Notes: generated from the letters alone by a model not told the origin. Shown: positions 27,094 to 37,200, counted from the stretch's first letter. The stretch: 64,000 nucleotides of DNA from Pandoraea sp. ASV26 (GCF_016428915.1 NZ_JAELTP010000013.1:1-64000); one strand, 5' to 3'. Program-made: numbers and translations.

Positions 27094-27444
27094 ATGCCTA
27101 TCTACGCTTATCGTTGCGAAACATGCGGTTTCGCCAAGGATGTGCTGCAAAAAATGAGCGATGAACCGCTCACCCAATGCCCGGAATGCGGCAAGGACTC
27201 GTTTCGCAAGCAGGTGACTGCGGCCGGGTTCCAGCTCAAGGGATCGGGATGGTATGTCACTGATTTCCGAGGCGGTTCTGGCGGCAAGAGCGCACCGGCT
27301 GCGGACGTAGCGCCGGGCGCATCGGCGTCGGCCGCTTCTTCGTCCGCTTCTTCGGGCGAGAGCTCGTCGTCGGCATCGTCGTCCGGTGGCGAGTCGTCGA
27401 GCACCCCGGCGGCAAGCTGTGGCGGCGGTTGCGCCTGCCACTGA
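27094..27444 (+). CDS. FmdB family zinc-ribbon protein
   Basis: 116 residues. The FmdB zinc ribbon is at the N-terminus with C8, C11, C29 and C32 (YRCETCGF, QCPECGKD). The GSGWYVTDF segment follows near 55. The second half is a Ser/Ala-rich tail ending in CGGGCACH, a second compact Cys/His cluster. FmdB proteins are regulators or zinc-binding accessory proteins of unclear function. The gene precedes DUF502 and aspS, an order common in beta-proteobacteria. Confidence 0.88.
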   Translation: MPIYAYRCETCGFAKDVLQKMSDEPLTQCPECGKDSFRKQVTAAGFQLKGSGWYVTDFRGGSGGKSAPAADVAPGASASAASSSASSGESSSSASSSGGESSSTPAASCGGGCACH

Positions 27445-27501
27445 AAGAGAACAAGACAGTGCGCGTCGAGCCTGGCGGCCTGGCGTGCGATAGTACCGAC
27501 G

Positions 27502-27530
27502 CAGCACCGGGCGACGAGCGCCCGGCGCTG
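27502..27530 (+). other. Hairpin between fmdB and the DUF502 gene
   Basis: CAGC-A-CCGGGCG (27502-27513), loop ACGAG, CGCCCGG-C-GCTG (27519-27530). The stem is strong but has no T-run, so it is more likely an mRNA stability or spacing element than a terminator. Confidence 0.6.
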
Positions 27531-27578
27531 TTAAGCCCCCGCTGACCCCCGTAGCCGCCAATATTCGCGAGTCCTGCC

Positions 27579-28223
27579 ATGAGCGTTAAGAAACCCGCGC
27601 TGAAGACGATTTTCCTCACCGGCCTGCTGGTGCTGGTGCCTCTCGCCATCACGCTGTGGGTACTGGGTCTGATCATCGGCACGATGGATCAGACCCTGCT
27701 GCTGCTGCCGGACGGGTGGCAGCCGTCGCATCTCATCGGCATGCGCGTGCCGGGCTTCGGCGTGGTGGTCACGCTGGCGTTCGTTTTCGTCGTCGGTCTT
27801 CTGGCGCATAATTTCATCGGCCAGAAGCTGGTCGGCTGGTGGGAAGCCGTGCTGACGCGCATTCCCATCGTTGGACCGTTGTACGGTAGCGTCAAGCAGG
27901 TATCCGACACATTGCTCTCGAGCAGCGGCAACGCGTTTCGCAAGGCGTTGCTTGTGCGTTATCCGCACGCGGATTCCTGGACCATCGCCTTCCTGACCGG
28001 CGCGCCGGGCGGCGATGTGGTCAATCACTTGCAGGGCGAGTACGTGAGCGTTTATGTCCCGACGACGCCGAACCCGACCTCAGGCTTTTTCCTGATGATG
28101 CGGTCGAGCGACGTCGTTGAACTCGACATGTCGGTCGACGCCGCTCTCAAGTACATCGTATCGATGGGCGTGGTGGCGCCCGCCCACAACCCGCGCCAGC
28201 AGCGTCCCGGCCCGCTCCTTTGA
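27579..28223 (+). CDS. DUF502 family inner membrane protein
   Basis: 214 residues. Two hydrophobic segments lie at about 8-33 ([25 protein letters not shown]) and 60-82 ([16 protein letters not shown]). The conserved core follows: [21 protein letters not shown] near 102 and [10 protein letters not shown] near 165, typical of DUF502. The stop overlaps the open frame of aspS, whose ATG is 48 bases further on. Molecular function is unknown. Confidence 0.9.
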   Translation: MSVKKPALKTIFLTGLLVLVPLAITLWVLGLIIGTMDQTLLLLPDGWQPSHLIGMRVPGFGVVVTLAFVFVVGLLAHNFIGQKLVGWWEAVLTRIPIVGPLYGSVKQVSDTLLSSSGNAFRKALLVRYPHADSWTIAFLTGAPGGDVVNHLQGEYVSVYVPTTPNPTSGFFLMMRSSDVVELDMSVDAALKYIVSMGVVAPAHNPRQQRPGPLL

Positions 28224-28270
28224 GCCACCGGGAATCGCCGGCGCCAATTTTTGAAAATCGGAACAGCAAA

Positions 28271-30073
28271 ATGTCCATGCGTACCTCCTACTGCGGTCTG
28301 GTGACCGAGCAACAACTGGGCCAAACGGTCAAGCTTTGTGGCTGGGTCAATCGCCGCCGTGATCACGGCGGGGTCATCTTCATCGACCTGCGCGATCGCG
28401 AGGGTCTGGTGCAGGTCGTGTGCGATCCGGACCGCGCGGAGATGTTCAAGGCCGCCGAAGGCCTGCGCAATGAATTCTGCGTGCAGATTACGGGCCTCGT
28501 GCGCAGCCGTCCGGCCGGCACCGAGAACGCCAACCTGACGAGCGGCAAGATCGAAGTGCTGTGCCACGAGCTCGAAGTGCTCAACCCGTCGGTCACGCCC
28601 CCGTTCCAACTCGACGACGAAAACCTGTCGGAAACCACGCGCCTCACGCATCGCGTGCTGGATCTGCGTCGTCCGCAGATGCAATACAACCTGCGCCTGC
28701 GCTACAAGGTGGCGATGGAAGTGCGCAAGTATCTGGACGCACACGGCTTCATCGACATCGAAACCCCGATGCTCACGAAGAGCACCCCGGAAGGCGCGCG
28801 CGACTATCTGGTGCCCTCGCGTGTGAACGCCGGCATGTTCTTCGCGCTGCCGCAGTCGCCGCAGCTCTTCAAGCAGTTGCTGATGGTGGCCGGCTTCGAT
28901 CGTTACTACCAGATCACCAAGTGCTTCCGCGACGAAGACCTGCGCGCCGACCGTCAGCCGGAATTCACGCAGATCGACTGCGAAACCTCGTTCCTCTCGG
29001 AGCAGGAAATCCGCGATCTGTTCGAGAACATGATCCGTCACGTCTTCAAGGAAGCGATCGGCGTGGAGCTGGACGCCAAGGTGCCGGTCATGGAGTACGC
29101 GGAAGCGATGCGTCGCTTCGGCTCGGACAAGCCCGATCTGCGCGTGAAGCTCGAGTTCACCGAACTGACCGACGTGATGGGCGACGTGGACTTCAAGGTG
29201 TTCTCGGTGCCGGCCACGACCGAAGGCGGCCGTGTGGTCGCGCTGCGCGTGCCGGGCGGTGCAGAGATCTCGCGTAGCGAAATCGACGCCTACACCGAGT
29301 TCGTGAAGATCTACGGCGCGAAGGGTCTGGCGTGGATCAAGGTCAACGAAGTGGCCAAGGGCCGCGACGGTCTGCAAAGCCCGATCGTCAAAAACCTGCA
29401 CGACGCTGCGGTGGCCTCGATTCTCGAGCGCACCGGTGCGCAAGACGGCGACATCATCTTCTTCGGTGCCGATAAGGCCAAGGTCGTCAACGACGGCATC
29501 GGCGCGCTGCGTCTGAAGATCGGTCATTCGGAATTCGGCAAGAGCCACGGCCTGTTCGAAGCCGGCTGGCGTCCGCTGTGGGTCGTCGACTTCCCGATGT
29601 TCGAGTACGACGAGGAAGACGCCCGCTGGGTCGCTTGCCATCACCCGTTCACGAGCCCGAAGGACGAGCACATCGACTACCTCGAGACCGATCCGGGCAA
29701 GTGCCTGGCGAAGGCCTACGACATGGTGCTCAACGGCTGGGAAATCGGCGGCGGTTCGGTCCGTATCTTCCAGGAAGACGTGCAGAGCAAGGTGTTCCGC
29801 GCGCTCAAGCTGGGTGAGGAAGAAGCCCGCGCGAAGTTCGGCTTCCTGCTCGACGCGCTCCAGTACGGCGCGCCGCCGCACGGCGGTATCGCCTTCGGTC
29901 TCGACCGCATCATCACGATGATGGCCGGCGCCGATTCGATCCGTGACGTGATCGCGTTCCCGAAGACCCAACGTGCGCAGGATCTGCTCACGCAGGCGCC
30001 GTCGCCGGTCGACGAGCGTCAACTGCGCGAACTGCACATCCGTCTGCGTCAATCGGAAGCGCCGAAGGTCTGA
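28271..30073 (+). CDS. aspS: Aspartyl-tRNA synthetase
   Basis: 600 residues from ATG 28271 (ATG 28277 is also possible); the frame reaches back to 28220 over the DUF502 end. It charges tRNA-Asp in the cytoplasm. The N-terminal OB-fold anticodon domain ([23 protein letters not shown]), class II motif 2 ([18 protein letters not shown]), the bacterial GAD insertion (about 290-410) and motif 3 ([10 protein letters not shown]) are all visible. Length is typical of bacterial AspRS. Whether it also charges tRNA-Asn was not judged. Confidence 0.97.
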   Translation: MSMRTSYCGLVTEQQLGQTVKLCGWVNRRRDHGGVIFIDLRDREGLVQVVCDPDRAEMFKAAEGLRNEFCVQITGLVRSRPAGTENANLTSGKIEVLCHELEVLNPSVTPPFQLDDENLSETTRLTHRVLDLRRPQMQYNLRLRYKVAMEVRKYLDAHGFIDIETPMLTKSTPEGARDYLVPSRVNAGMFFALPQSPQLFKQLLMVAGFDRYYQITKCFRDEDLRADRQPEFTQIDCETSFLSEQEIRDLFENMIRHVFKEAIGVELDAKVPVMEYAEAMRRFGSDKPDLRVKLEFTELTDVMGDVDFKVFSVPATTEGGRVVALRVPGGAEISRSEIDAYTEFVKIYGAKGLAWIKVNEVAKGRDGLQSPIVKNLHDAAVASILERTGAQDGDIIFFGADKAKVVNDGIGALRLKIGHSEFGKSHGLFEAGWRPLWVVDFPMFEYDEEDARWVACHHPFTSPKDEHIDYLETDPGKCLAKAYDMVLNGWEIGGGSVRIFQEDVQSKVFRALKLGEEEARAKFGFLLDALQYGAPPHGGIAFGLDRIITMMAGADSIRDVIAFPKTQRAQDLLTQAPSPVDERQLRELHIRLRQSEAPKV

Positions 30074-30121
30074 CGGCAAACACGGTGCAGCACCGGCCTT
30101 TGCCGGTCTGCCGATCTCGAA

Positions 30122-30156
30122 CCCCCTGCGCCGCAAGGCGAGGGGGTTTTTGTTTT
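30122..30156 (+). terminator. Intrinsic terminator after aspS
   Basis: CCCCCT-G-CGCC (30122-30132), loop GCAA, GGCG-AGGGGG (30137-30146), followed by TTTTTGTTTTTT. Confidence 0.92.
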
Positions 30157-30437
30157 TTGGGCAGGACGATGATCGTCGGCGCTCAAGCCGGCGTGCCGTG
30201 AGATCGCGCAGTGTCGTTCGCCTGCAAGGCTCGCGATGACTGGGATGGCCGGACGATCGGCCAGTCGTCGCGCAAGCGTCGGTCGACCACGCCGTGCGTC
30301 GAGGCGTTGCAGTCGGATGGGCGGCTGGGCGGATAGGTGGGATTTCAGCCACGATACAGCGCAATTGCCCATTACAATGAGCCGTTGTCGCCGGTTTTCA
30401 GTCGTTTTCCTGTCGAATTCAAGCCATCGCCGCCTGC
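30157..30437. other. Non-coding gap before nudB
   Basis: Together with the terminator this leaves more than 300 bases without a gene. No convincing small ORF or RNA was seen. TACAAT at 30373-30378 is a possible -10 for nudB but lacks a good -35. Confidence 0.4.
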
Positions 30438-30902
30438 ATGAAGCCCTTCAAAATTCCCGAATCCGTGCTTGTCGTGATCTATACGCCGGCGCTCGACGTG
30501 CTGCTCATCAAGCGCGCCGATGCCGAGAACTTCTGGCAATCGGTCACCGGCAGCAAGGATCGGCTCGACGAGCCGCTTATCGAGACGGCCGCGCGCGAGG
30601 TGTTCGAGGAGACCGGCATCCGCGTGGCGGACGGGACTGCGATACCTGCCTCCGCCCTGACCGACTGGCAGCACGAGATTCAGTACGACATCTATGCGCG
30701 ATGGGCGCATCGCTATGCCCCCGGGGTCACGCGCAACACGGAGCACTGGTTCGGTCTGTGTGTGCCCGAGAACACCACGGTGACGCTCTCCCCGCGCGAG
30801 CATGTCGCCTATGCCTGGCTGCCGTGGGAAGCGGCTGCGGCGCGTTGTTTCTCCCCGTCGAACGGCGATGCCATCCGGCAACTGCCGATGCGCGTGCGCT
30901 AG
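30438..30902 (+). CDS. nudB: Dihydroneopterin triphosphate diphosphatase (Nudix)
   Basis: 154 residues. The Nudix box reads GSKDRLDEPLIETAAREVFEE followed by TGI (residues about 37-60), matching GX5EX7REUXEEXGU. The FWQSVTGSKDR lead-in and EHWFGLCVP are features of NudB, which hydrolyses dihydroneopterin triphosphate in folate synthesis. It lies between aspS and clsB, 18 bases before clsB. Confidence 0.88.
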   Translation: MKPFKIPESVLVVIYTPALDVLLIKRADAENFWQSVTGSKDRLDEPLIETAAREVFEETGIRVADGTAIPASALTDWQHEIQYDIYARWAHRYAPGVTRNTEHWFGLCVPENTTVTLSPREHVAYAWLPWEAAAARCFSPSNGDAIRQLPMRVR

Positions 30903-30920
30903 CCGCTGCACCGCGCGCGG

Positions 30921-32078
30921 ATGGGCAAGTACCTGCCGTTTTCCCACAATAACGATCTGACGCTGCTCTATCAGGGGCAGCACTACTTCACTGCGCTCAT
31001 CGCGGCGATCGACAGCGCCACACGCGAAGTGGCGCTCGAGACGTACATCTTCGAAGACGACGAGGCCGGGCGTAATGTGTCGGCCGCGCTGCAACGCGCG
31101 GCGCAACGCGGGGTCGCGGTGCGTGTCATCACCGACGGTCTCGGCACGAGCCGTCGCCTGCCTTGCTTTGCCGACTGGCGAGAGGCCGGGGTGATGCATC
31201 GCATCTACAATCCGCATCTGTTCGGCAAGTTCGGTTTCTCGCGCACGCACCGCAAGCTCGCCATCATCGATCACGAGGTGGCGTTCGTCGGCGGCATCAA
31301 CATCATCGATGACTTCAACGGCGGAGGCGGCACGCGCATGAGCGATGCGCGCTGGGACTTTGCCGTGCAATGCCGTGGCCCCATCGTCGCCGACATCGCC
31401 ATCGCGTTTCACATTCAATGGCTGCGTCTCGCGCCGGGGTATCTGGGCACGCCATTCCGTCTTCGGCGTCGCGGACAGCGCGGACGTTTGCGCGCCCCTT
31501 ACGCCGGTCAGGCCGCGTTCGTGGCACGCGACAATCTGCACAATCGCCGCGCCGTGGAGAAGGCCTATCTGAGGGCGCTGGGTCGCGCGCGTCAGGAGGT
31601 GTGGCTCGCGAATCCCTACTTCGTGCCCGGCCGACGACTGCGGCGCGCTCTGACGCAGGCGGCCCGGCGCGGCGTATCGGTGCATCTGCTGATCGGTCGC
31701 AAGGAATTCCGTCTGCTCGACACGGCGGTGCCCTGGCTGTACGCCAAGCTGCTCGACGCCGGTGTACGCATCGCCGAGTACGACATGCGTCAACTGCATG
31801 GCAAGGTGGCCGTGGTCGATGATGTCTGGGCGACGGTCGGCTCGTCCAATCTCGACGCCTTGTCCCTGTTCCTGAATCACGAGGCCAATGTCGTCGTGCT
31901 CGACGACCCGCTGGTCATCCAGTTGCGCGACCACATCCGCAAGGCGTTTGCCGAGGCGCGTCTCATCGACCCCGACCGGTACGGCGCACGCTCGCGCTGG
32001 CGGCGCTTTCGCCAGTGGATGGCCTACCGGCTCTATCGCTTCGTGATGCAACTGCTTACGCGTGGCAAGTACGACTGA
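30921..32078 (+). CDS. clsB: Cardiolipin synthase B-like phospholipase D family protein
   Basis: 385 residues. Two HKD motifs define the phospholipase D fold: THRKLAIIDHEVAFVGGIN near residue 110 and LHGKVAVVDDVWATVGSSN near 293. YIFEDDEAGRNVSAALQRAAQRGV and the lack of N-terminal membrane helices fit ClsB rather than ClsA. ClsB joins phospholipid head groups to make cardiolipin or phosphatidylglycerol. It follows nudB by 18 bases. Confidence 0.88.
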   Translation: MGKYLPFSHNNDLTLLYQGQHYFTALIAAIDSATREVALETYIFEDDEAGRNVSAALQRAAQRGVAVRVITDGLGTSRRLPCFADWREAGVMHRIYNPHLFGKFGFSRTHRKLAIIDHEVAFVGGINIIDDFNGGGGTRMSDARWDFAVQCRGPIVADIAIAFHIQWLRLAPGYLGTPFRLRRRGQRGRLRAPYAGQAAFVARDNLHNRRAVEKAYLRALGRARQEVWLANPYFVPGRRLRRALTQAARRGVSVHLLIGRKEFRLLDTAVPWLYAKLLDAGVRIAEYDMRQLHGKVAVVDDVWATVGSSNLDALSLFLNHEANVVVLDDPLVIQLRDHIRKAFAEARLIDPDRYGARSRWRRFRQWMAYRLYRFVMQLLTRGKYD

Positions 32079-32279
32079 TGCCGGGCCCCATGCGGGCGAA
32101 TTCCCCTGCACCCCCGATCTCGGCCGGGCCCTTTACCGACGCCGCCGAAGCCCCTCCCGCCCACGATACCGATTAGGTATTCCGATCTAATAAATTCCTT
32201 GTTCGCCCATGGGCGTCCCCCAATAATAGGACGGCCGTTCGATTTTTTGGTTAGCATCGAGGAACGGATAACGATAGCG

Positions 32280-32885
32280 ATGCCAATACACATGCGAAAG
32301 GGTGAACAGACACGTGCCGCAATCCTGAATGTCGCGCTGGAACTGGCGGGGCGGGATGGACTCGAGGGGCTGACGATCGGCTTGCTGGCCGATCGTATGC
32401 AAATGAGCAAAAGCGGCGTCTTCGCGCACTTCGGTTCGCGCGAAGACTTGCAGATCGAAGTGCTGCGCGAATATCACCGGCGCTTCGAGCAAGAGGTGTT
32501 CGCTCCCAGCATGGAAGTGCCGCGCGGCCTGCCGCGACTCAGAGCCCTGGTGGATCGCTGGATGGACAAGCGCATTCGCGAGGTGACGACGGGTTGCATT
32601 TACATCAGCGGTGCCGTCGAGTATGACGATCGCGCGGCCAGCCCGGTGCGCGAAGCCTTGGTGAAGAGCGTGCGGTTGTGGCGATCCGCCCTGCTGCGCG
32701 CCATCACGCAAGCGAAGGAGGAGGGACATCTGCGTGTGGACACCGATCCGCGCCTGATGCTCTTTGAAATGTACAGCCTGACACTCGGCCTGCATCACGA
32801 CGCGCGCTTCCTTCGGGAGCCTGGCGCCGTCGACATGACCCGGGTGGCACTGGAAAAACTGATTTCGTCTTATCAGCGCGGGTGA
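32280..32885 (+). CDS. TetR family transcriptional regulator of the adjacent beta-oxidation operon
   Basis: 201 residues from ATG 32280 (ATG 32292 also possible; the frame extends to 32199). Residues about 8-60 hold the HTH: ILNVALELAGRDGLEGLTIGLLADRMQMSKSGVFAHFGSRE. The C-terminal region LWRSALLRAITQAKEEGHLRVDTDPRLMLFEMYSL resembles acyl-CoA-responsive TetR regulators. It sits 48 bases ahead of the acyl-CoA dehydrogenase in the same direction, so autoregulated repression relieved by acyl-CoA is likely. Upstream, CCGATTA and CCGATCTA (about 32169-32190) are directly repeated and could be part of its operator. Confidence 0.85.
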   Translation: MPIHMRKGEQTRAAILNVALELAGRDGLEGLTIGLLADRMQMSKSGVFAHFGSREDLQIEVLREYHRRFEQEVFAPSMEVPRGLPRLRALVDRWMDKRIREVTTGCIYISGAVEYDDRAASPVREALVKSVRLWRSALLRAITQAKEEGHLRVDTDPRLMLFEMYSLTLGLHHDARFLREPGAVDMTRVALEKLISSYQRG

Positions 32886-32933
32886 GGCGCGAGCCGTCCG
32901 CGATTCGATTCGATTTGTTCGGAGGAGTAGGTC

Positions 32934-34721
32934 ATGGGACAGTACAACGCGCCGCTGCGCGACATGCAATTCGTGATGCACGAGCTGCTGGGCGTGGAAA
33001 ACGAATTGAAGGCATTGCCGAAACACGCGGACATCGATGCCGACACCATCAATCAGGTGCTCGAAGAAGCCGGCAAGTTCTGTAGCGAAGTGGTCTTCCC
33101 GCTCAATCAGGTGGGCGATCGCGAGGGCTGCAAGTACGAAGGCGATGGCGTTGTCACCACGCCCACCGGTTTCAAGCAAGCCTATGCCCAGTACGTCGAG
33201 GCCGGCTGGCCCGCACTGGCGTGCGATCCCGAGTTCGGCGGTCAAGGTCTGCCGCAGGTCATCAACAATGCCCTGTACGAAATGCTGAATTCGGCCAATC
33301 AGGCATGGACGATGTATCCCGGCCTGTCGCACGGCGCTTACGAGTGCCTGCACGCCCATGGCACCCCCGAGCAACAAGCCACCTATCTGCCGAAGATCGT
33401 CTCGGGCGAGTGGACCGGCACGATGTGCCTGACCGAGCCGCACTGCGGCACTGACCTCGGCATGCTGCGCACGAAGGCCGAGCCGAACGGCGACGGTTCG
33501 TACGCCATCTCCGGCACGAAGATCTTCATCTCCGCTGGCGAGCACGACATGGCCGCCAACATCATTCACCTCGTGCTGGCACGTCTGCCGGATGCGCCCC
33601 CGGGAACCAAGGGCATCTCGCTGTTCGTCGTGCCGAAGTTCATTCCCGACGCGAACGGCGCACCGGGCGAGCGCAACGGTATCAAGTGCGGCTCGATCGA
33701 ACACAAGATGGGCATTCACGGCAATGCCACCTGCGTGATGAACCTCGACGGCGCCAAAGGCTGGCTCGTCGGTGAACCGAACAAAGGCCTGAACGCCATG
33801 TTCGTGATGATGAACGCCGCGCGTCAGGGCGTTGGCATGCAGGGTCTGGGCCTGACGGAAGTCGCTTATCAGAACTCGCTGGCGTACGCGAAGGAACGCA
33901 TTCAGATGCGCTCGCTCACCGGCCCGAAGGCACCGGACAAGCCGGCCGATCCGATCATCGTGCATCCGGACGTGCGCCGCATGCTGCTCACGCAAAAGGC
34001 CTATGTGGAAGGTGGCCGCGCGTTCTCGTACTGGACGGCGTTGCAGATCGACAAGGAACTGGCGCATGGCGACGAAGCCGAGCGCCGCGAAGCCGCCGAT
34101 CTGGTCGCGCTGCTCACGCCGATCATCAAGGCTTTCCTGACCGACAACGCGTTCGAGTGCACGAACCACGCGTTGCAGATCTACGGTGGTCACGGCTATA
34201 TCGCCGAGTGGGGCATGGAGCAATACGTGCGTGATGCGCGTATCAACATGATCTACGAGGGCACCAACTCGATTCAGGCACTCGACCTGCTGGGCCGCAA
34301 GGTGCTCGGCGACATGGGCGCGAAGCTCAAGAAGTTCGGCAAACTCGTGCAGGACTTCGTGGAAGCCGAAGGCGTGAAGGAGGAAATGCAGGAGTTCGTC
34401 AATCCGCTCGCGGACATCGGCGACAAGGTCCAGAAGCTGACGATGGAAATCGGCATGAAGGCGATGGCCAACCCGGACGAAGTCGGTGCGGCTGCCGTGC
34501 CGTATCAGCGTGTGGTCGGGCATCTCGTGTTCGCCTACTTCTGGGCTCGCATGGCACGTATCGCGCTCGACAAGCAAGGCAGCGGCGACAAGTTCTACGA
34601 GTCGAAGCTTGCCACCGCGCGGTTCTACTTCGCCAAGCTGCTGCCGGAGACCGCGTATCACATCCGCGTAGCTCGCGCTGGCGCGAAGACGCAAATGGAA
34701 GTCGACGTCGACCTGTTCTGA
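32934..34721 (+). CDS. Acyl-CoA dehydrogenase (long form with C-terminal extension)
   Basis: 595 residues, longer than the 380-residue canonical enzyme because of N- and C-terminal extensions typical of the beta-proteobacterial long form (DmdC-like). It is an FAD enzyme introducing the 2,3-double bond of acyl-CoA. MCLTEPHCGTDLGMLRT (FAD contact, near 160), IKCGSIEHKMGIHGN, and RDARINMIYEGTNSIQALDLLGRK with the likely catalytic Glu near 443 are visible. GGAGGAG lies upstream of the ATG. It is the first enzyme of the operon with the fused hydratase/dehydrogenase (17 bases on) and the thiolase. Confidence 0.9.
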   Translation: MGQYNAPLRDMQFVMHELLGVENELKALPKHADIDADTINQVLEEAGKFCSEVVFPLNQVGDREGCKYEGDGVVTTPTGFKQAYAQYVEAGWPALACDPEFGGQGLPQVINNALYEMLNSANQAWTMYPGLSHGAYECLHAHGTPEQQATYLPKIVSGEWTGTMCLTEPHCGTDLGMLRTKAEPNGDGSYAISGTKIFISAGEHDMAANIIHLVLARLPDAPPGTKGISLFVVPKFIPDANGAPGERNGIKCGSIEHKMGIHGNATCVMNLDGAKGWLVGEPNKGLNAMFVMMNAARQGVGMQGLGLTEVAYQNSLAYAKERIQMRSLTGPKAPDKPADPIIVHPDVRRMLLTQKAYVEGGRAFSYWTALQIDKELAHGDEAERREAADLVALLTPIIKAFLTDNAFECTNHALQIYGGHGYIAEWGMEQYVRDARINMIYEGTNSIQALDLLGRKVLGDMGAKLKKFGKLVQDFVEAEGVKEEMQEFVNPLADIGDKVQKLTMEIGMKAMANPDEVGAAAVPYQRVVGHLVFAYFWARMARIALDKQGSGDKFYESKLATARFYFAKLLPETAYHIRVARAGAKTQMEVDVDLF

Positions 34722-34738
34722 GAGCGGAGGAGATCACT

Positions 34739-37183
34739 GTGAGCCAAACCAATAAACCCCTGGTCGTACGCAAGGTCGCCGTGCTCGGCGCCGGCGTGAT
34801 GGGTGCGCAGATCGCTGCCCACCTCGTCAACGCGAAAGTGCCCGTCGTGCTGTTCGATCTGCCGGCCAAGGAAGGCCCGAAGAACGGCATCGTCACGCGT
34901 GCCATCGACGGCCTGAAGAAGCTGAGCCCCGCGCCGTTCGCCGACAAGGCCGACGCGCAATACATCGAGACGGCGAACTACGAAGACGATATCGAGAAGC
35001 TCGCCGGCTGCGACCTGGTGATCGAAGCGATCGCCGAGCGCATGGACTGGAAGCACGACCTGTACAAGAAGGTCTCGCCGCATCTGGCCAAGCACGCGAT
35101 CTTCGCTTCGAACACGTCGGGTCTGTCGATCACCGAACTCTCGGAAGGCTTCGACGCCGACCTGAAGTCGCGCTTCTGCGGCGTGCACTTCTTCAACCCG
35201 CCGCGCTACATGCATCTGGTCGAGCTGATTCCGACCGCGACCACCGATCCGGCGATTCTCGACCAGCTCGAAACGTTCCTCACGTCCACGCTCGGCAAGG
35301 GTGTGGTACGAGCGAAGGACACGCCGAACTTCATCGCCAACCGCGTCGGGGTGTTCTCGATTCTGGCGGTGTTCGCCGAAGCGCAGAAGTACGGCATTCC
35401 GTTCGATGTCGTCGACGACCTGACCGGCAGCAAGCTCGGCCGCGCCAAGTCGGCCACGTTCCGCACGGCCGACGTGGTCGGTCTGGACACGATGGCGCAC
35501 GTCATCAAGACGATGCAGGACAACCTCAAGGACGACCCGTTCGCACCGGCCTACGCCACTCCGGCGGTGCTCAAGGCGCTGGTCGAGAAGGGCGCACTGG
35601 GTCAGAAGACCGGCGCCGGTTTCTACAAGAAGGAAGGCAAGGTCATCAAGGTGCTCGACCCGCAATCGGGCGAGTACGTCGAGTCGGGCAAGAAGGCCGA
35701 CGAGATGGTCGTGCGCATTCTGAAGAAGGCCCCGGCCGAGCGTCTGCGTCTGTTGCGCGAATCGACCAACCCGCAAGCCCAGTTCCTGTGGGCCGTGTTC
35801 CGCGACGTGTTCCACTACATCGGCGTGTATCTCGAGCAGATCGCCGACAACGCGCGTGAAGTGGACTTCGCGATCCGTTGGGGCTTCGGCTGGAGCACCG
35901 GTCCGTTCGAGGACTGGCAGGCCGCTGGCTGGAAGGACATCGCCCAATGGGTGCAGGAAGACATCGACGCGGGCAAGGCACTGTCGAGCGCACCGCTGCC
36001 CAAGTGGGTGACGAGCGGCAAGGTCGCCGAGGCAGGCGGTGTGCACACGGCTGAGGGCTCGTATGCCCCGGCCAGGGACGCCTTCGTGCCGCGCAGCACG
36101 CTGCCGGTGTACCAGCGTCAGGTGTTCCCGGCGGCGCTCGTGGGTGGCGCCGGCGCCGACCCGCGCAAGTTCGGCAAGACCATCGAAGAGAACGACGCCG
36201 TGCGCGTGTGGGTCGATGACACCCCGGGCCAGGACGACGTGCTCATCGTCTCGTTCAAGTCGAAGATGAATACGATCGGGCCGGATGTCATCGACGGTCT
36301 GACCCGCGCCATCGATCTGGCCGAGCAGCAGTATCGCGCCGTGGTCGTGTGGCAGCCGACGTCGCTGCAACTCGGCGCACCGGGCGGTCCGTTCTCGGCC
36401 GGTGCCGATCTGGCCGCCGCCATGCCGGCGTTCATGATGGGCGGGGCAAAGGGCATCGAGCCGTTCATCAAGAAATTCCAGGACGGCATGATGCGCGTGA
36501 AGTACGCGCAGGTACCGGTCGTCTCGGCGGTCTCCGGCATTGCGCTGGGCGGGGGATGCGAGCTGCTGCTGCATAGCGCCAAGCGTGTGGCGGCGCTCGA
36601 GAGCTACATCGGTCTCGTGGAAGTCGGCGTGGGTCTGGTGCCGGCCGGTGGCGGTCTGAAGGAAGCCGCGATTCGCGCGGCCGACGCCGCGAATGCGGCA
36701 GGCAGCGTGCAGTACCTCCAGTTCGTGACCAAGTCGTTCACCAACGCGGCCATGGCGAAGGTCTCGGCCTCGGCGCTCGACGCCCGCGACATGGGCTACC
36801 TGAAGCCGACGGACACCATCGTCTACAACGTGCACGAATTGCTGTCGGTCGCCCGCAACGAAGCGCGCGCACTGGCCGTGGCCGGGTATCGTCCGCCGCT
36901 CAAGCCGGCCGGCATTCCGGTCGCAGGGCGCTCAGGCGTCTCGACGATCAAGGCGCAGCTTGTGAACATGCGTGACGGCAATTTCATTTCGGCGCACGAC
37001 TTCCTGATCGCCTCGCGTATTGCCGAAGCCGTGTGCGGCGGCGACGTGGAAGCCGGCAGCCTCGTGAACGAAGAGTGGCTGCTGGCGCTCGAGCGTCGCG
37101 CCTTCATCGACCTGCTGGGCACGTCGAAGACCCAGGAACGCATCATGGGCATGCTGCAAACCGGCAAGCCGGTGCGCAACTAA
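34739..37183 (+). CDS. 3-hydroxyacyl-CoA dehydrogenase / enoyl-CoA hydratase fusion (FadN/FadB-like)
   Basis: 814 residues from GTG 34739, with CGGAGGAG upstream. The domain order is reversed relative to E. coli FadB. The NAD-binding 3-hydroxyacyl-CoA dehydrogenase comes first (VAVLGAGVMGAQIAAHLV near 12; SNTSGLSITELSEG; HFFNPPRYMHLVELIP near 160), followed by its C-terminal domains. An enoyl-CoA hydratase-like domain follows at about 500-700 (GGPFSAGADLAAAMP, VSGIALGGGCELLLHSAKR). This matches the FadN-type multifunctional protein. It carries out the hydration and oxidation steps of beta-oxidation and lies between the acyl-CoA dehydrogenase and the thiolase. Confidence 0.92.
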   Translation: MSQTNKPLVVRKVAVLGAGVMGAQIAAHLVNAKVPVVLFDLPAKEGPKNGIVTRAIDGLKKLSPAPFADKADAQYIETANYEDDIEKLAGCDLVIEAIAERMDWKHDLYKKVSPHLAKHAIFASNTSGLSITELSEGFDADLKSRFCGVHFFNPPRYMHLVELIPTATTDPAILDQLETFLTSTLGKGVVRAKDTPNFIANRVGVFSILAVFAEAQKYGIPFDVVDDLTGSKLGRAKSATFRTADVVGLDTMAHVIKTMQDNLKDDPFAPAYATPAVLKALVEKGALGQKTGAGFYKKEGKVIKVLDPQSGEYVESGKKADEMVVRILKKAPAERLRLLRESTNPQAQFLWAVFRDVFHYIGVYLEQIADNAREVDFAIRWGFGWSTGPFEDWQAAGWKDIAQWVQEDIDAGKALSSAPLPKWVTSGKVAEAGGVHTAEGSYAPARDAFVPRSTLPVYQRQVFPAALVGGAGADPRKFGKTIEENDAVRVWVDDTPGQDDVLIVSFKSKMNTIGPDVIDGLTRAIDLAEQQYRAVVVWQPTSLQLGAPGGPFSAGADLAAAMPAFMMGGAKGIEPFIKKFQDGMMRVKYAQVPVVSAVSGIALGGGCELLLHSAKRVAALESYIGLVEVGVGLVPAGGGLKEAAIRAADAANAAGSVQYLQFVTKSFTNAAMAKVSASALDARDMGYLKPTDTIVYNVHELLSVARNEARALAVAGYRPPLKPAGIPVAGRSGVSTIKAQLVNMRDGNFISAHDFLIASRIAEAVCGGDVEAGSLVNEEWLLALERRAFIDLLGTSKTQERIMGMLQTGKPVRN

Positions 37184-37200
37184 GCCGATCGGAGACAGAG

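Noticed and set aside
28052-30364. 770-codon minus-strand frame opposite aspS
   Set aside because: Antisense shadow of a complete class II synthetase with all motifs; it also runs through the aspS terminator.
32187-36835. Two long minus-strand frames opposite the beta-oxidation operon
   Set aside because: Antisense shadows with His/Arg-rich composition; plus-strand enzymes show catalytic motifs.
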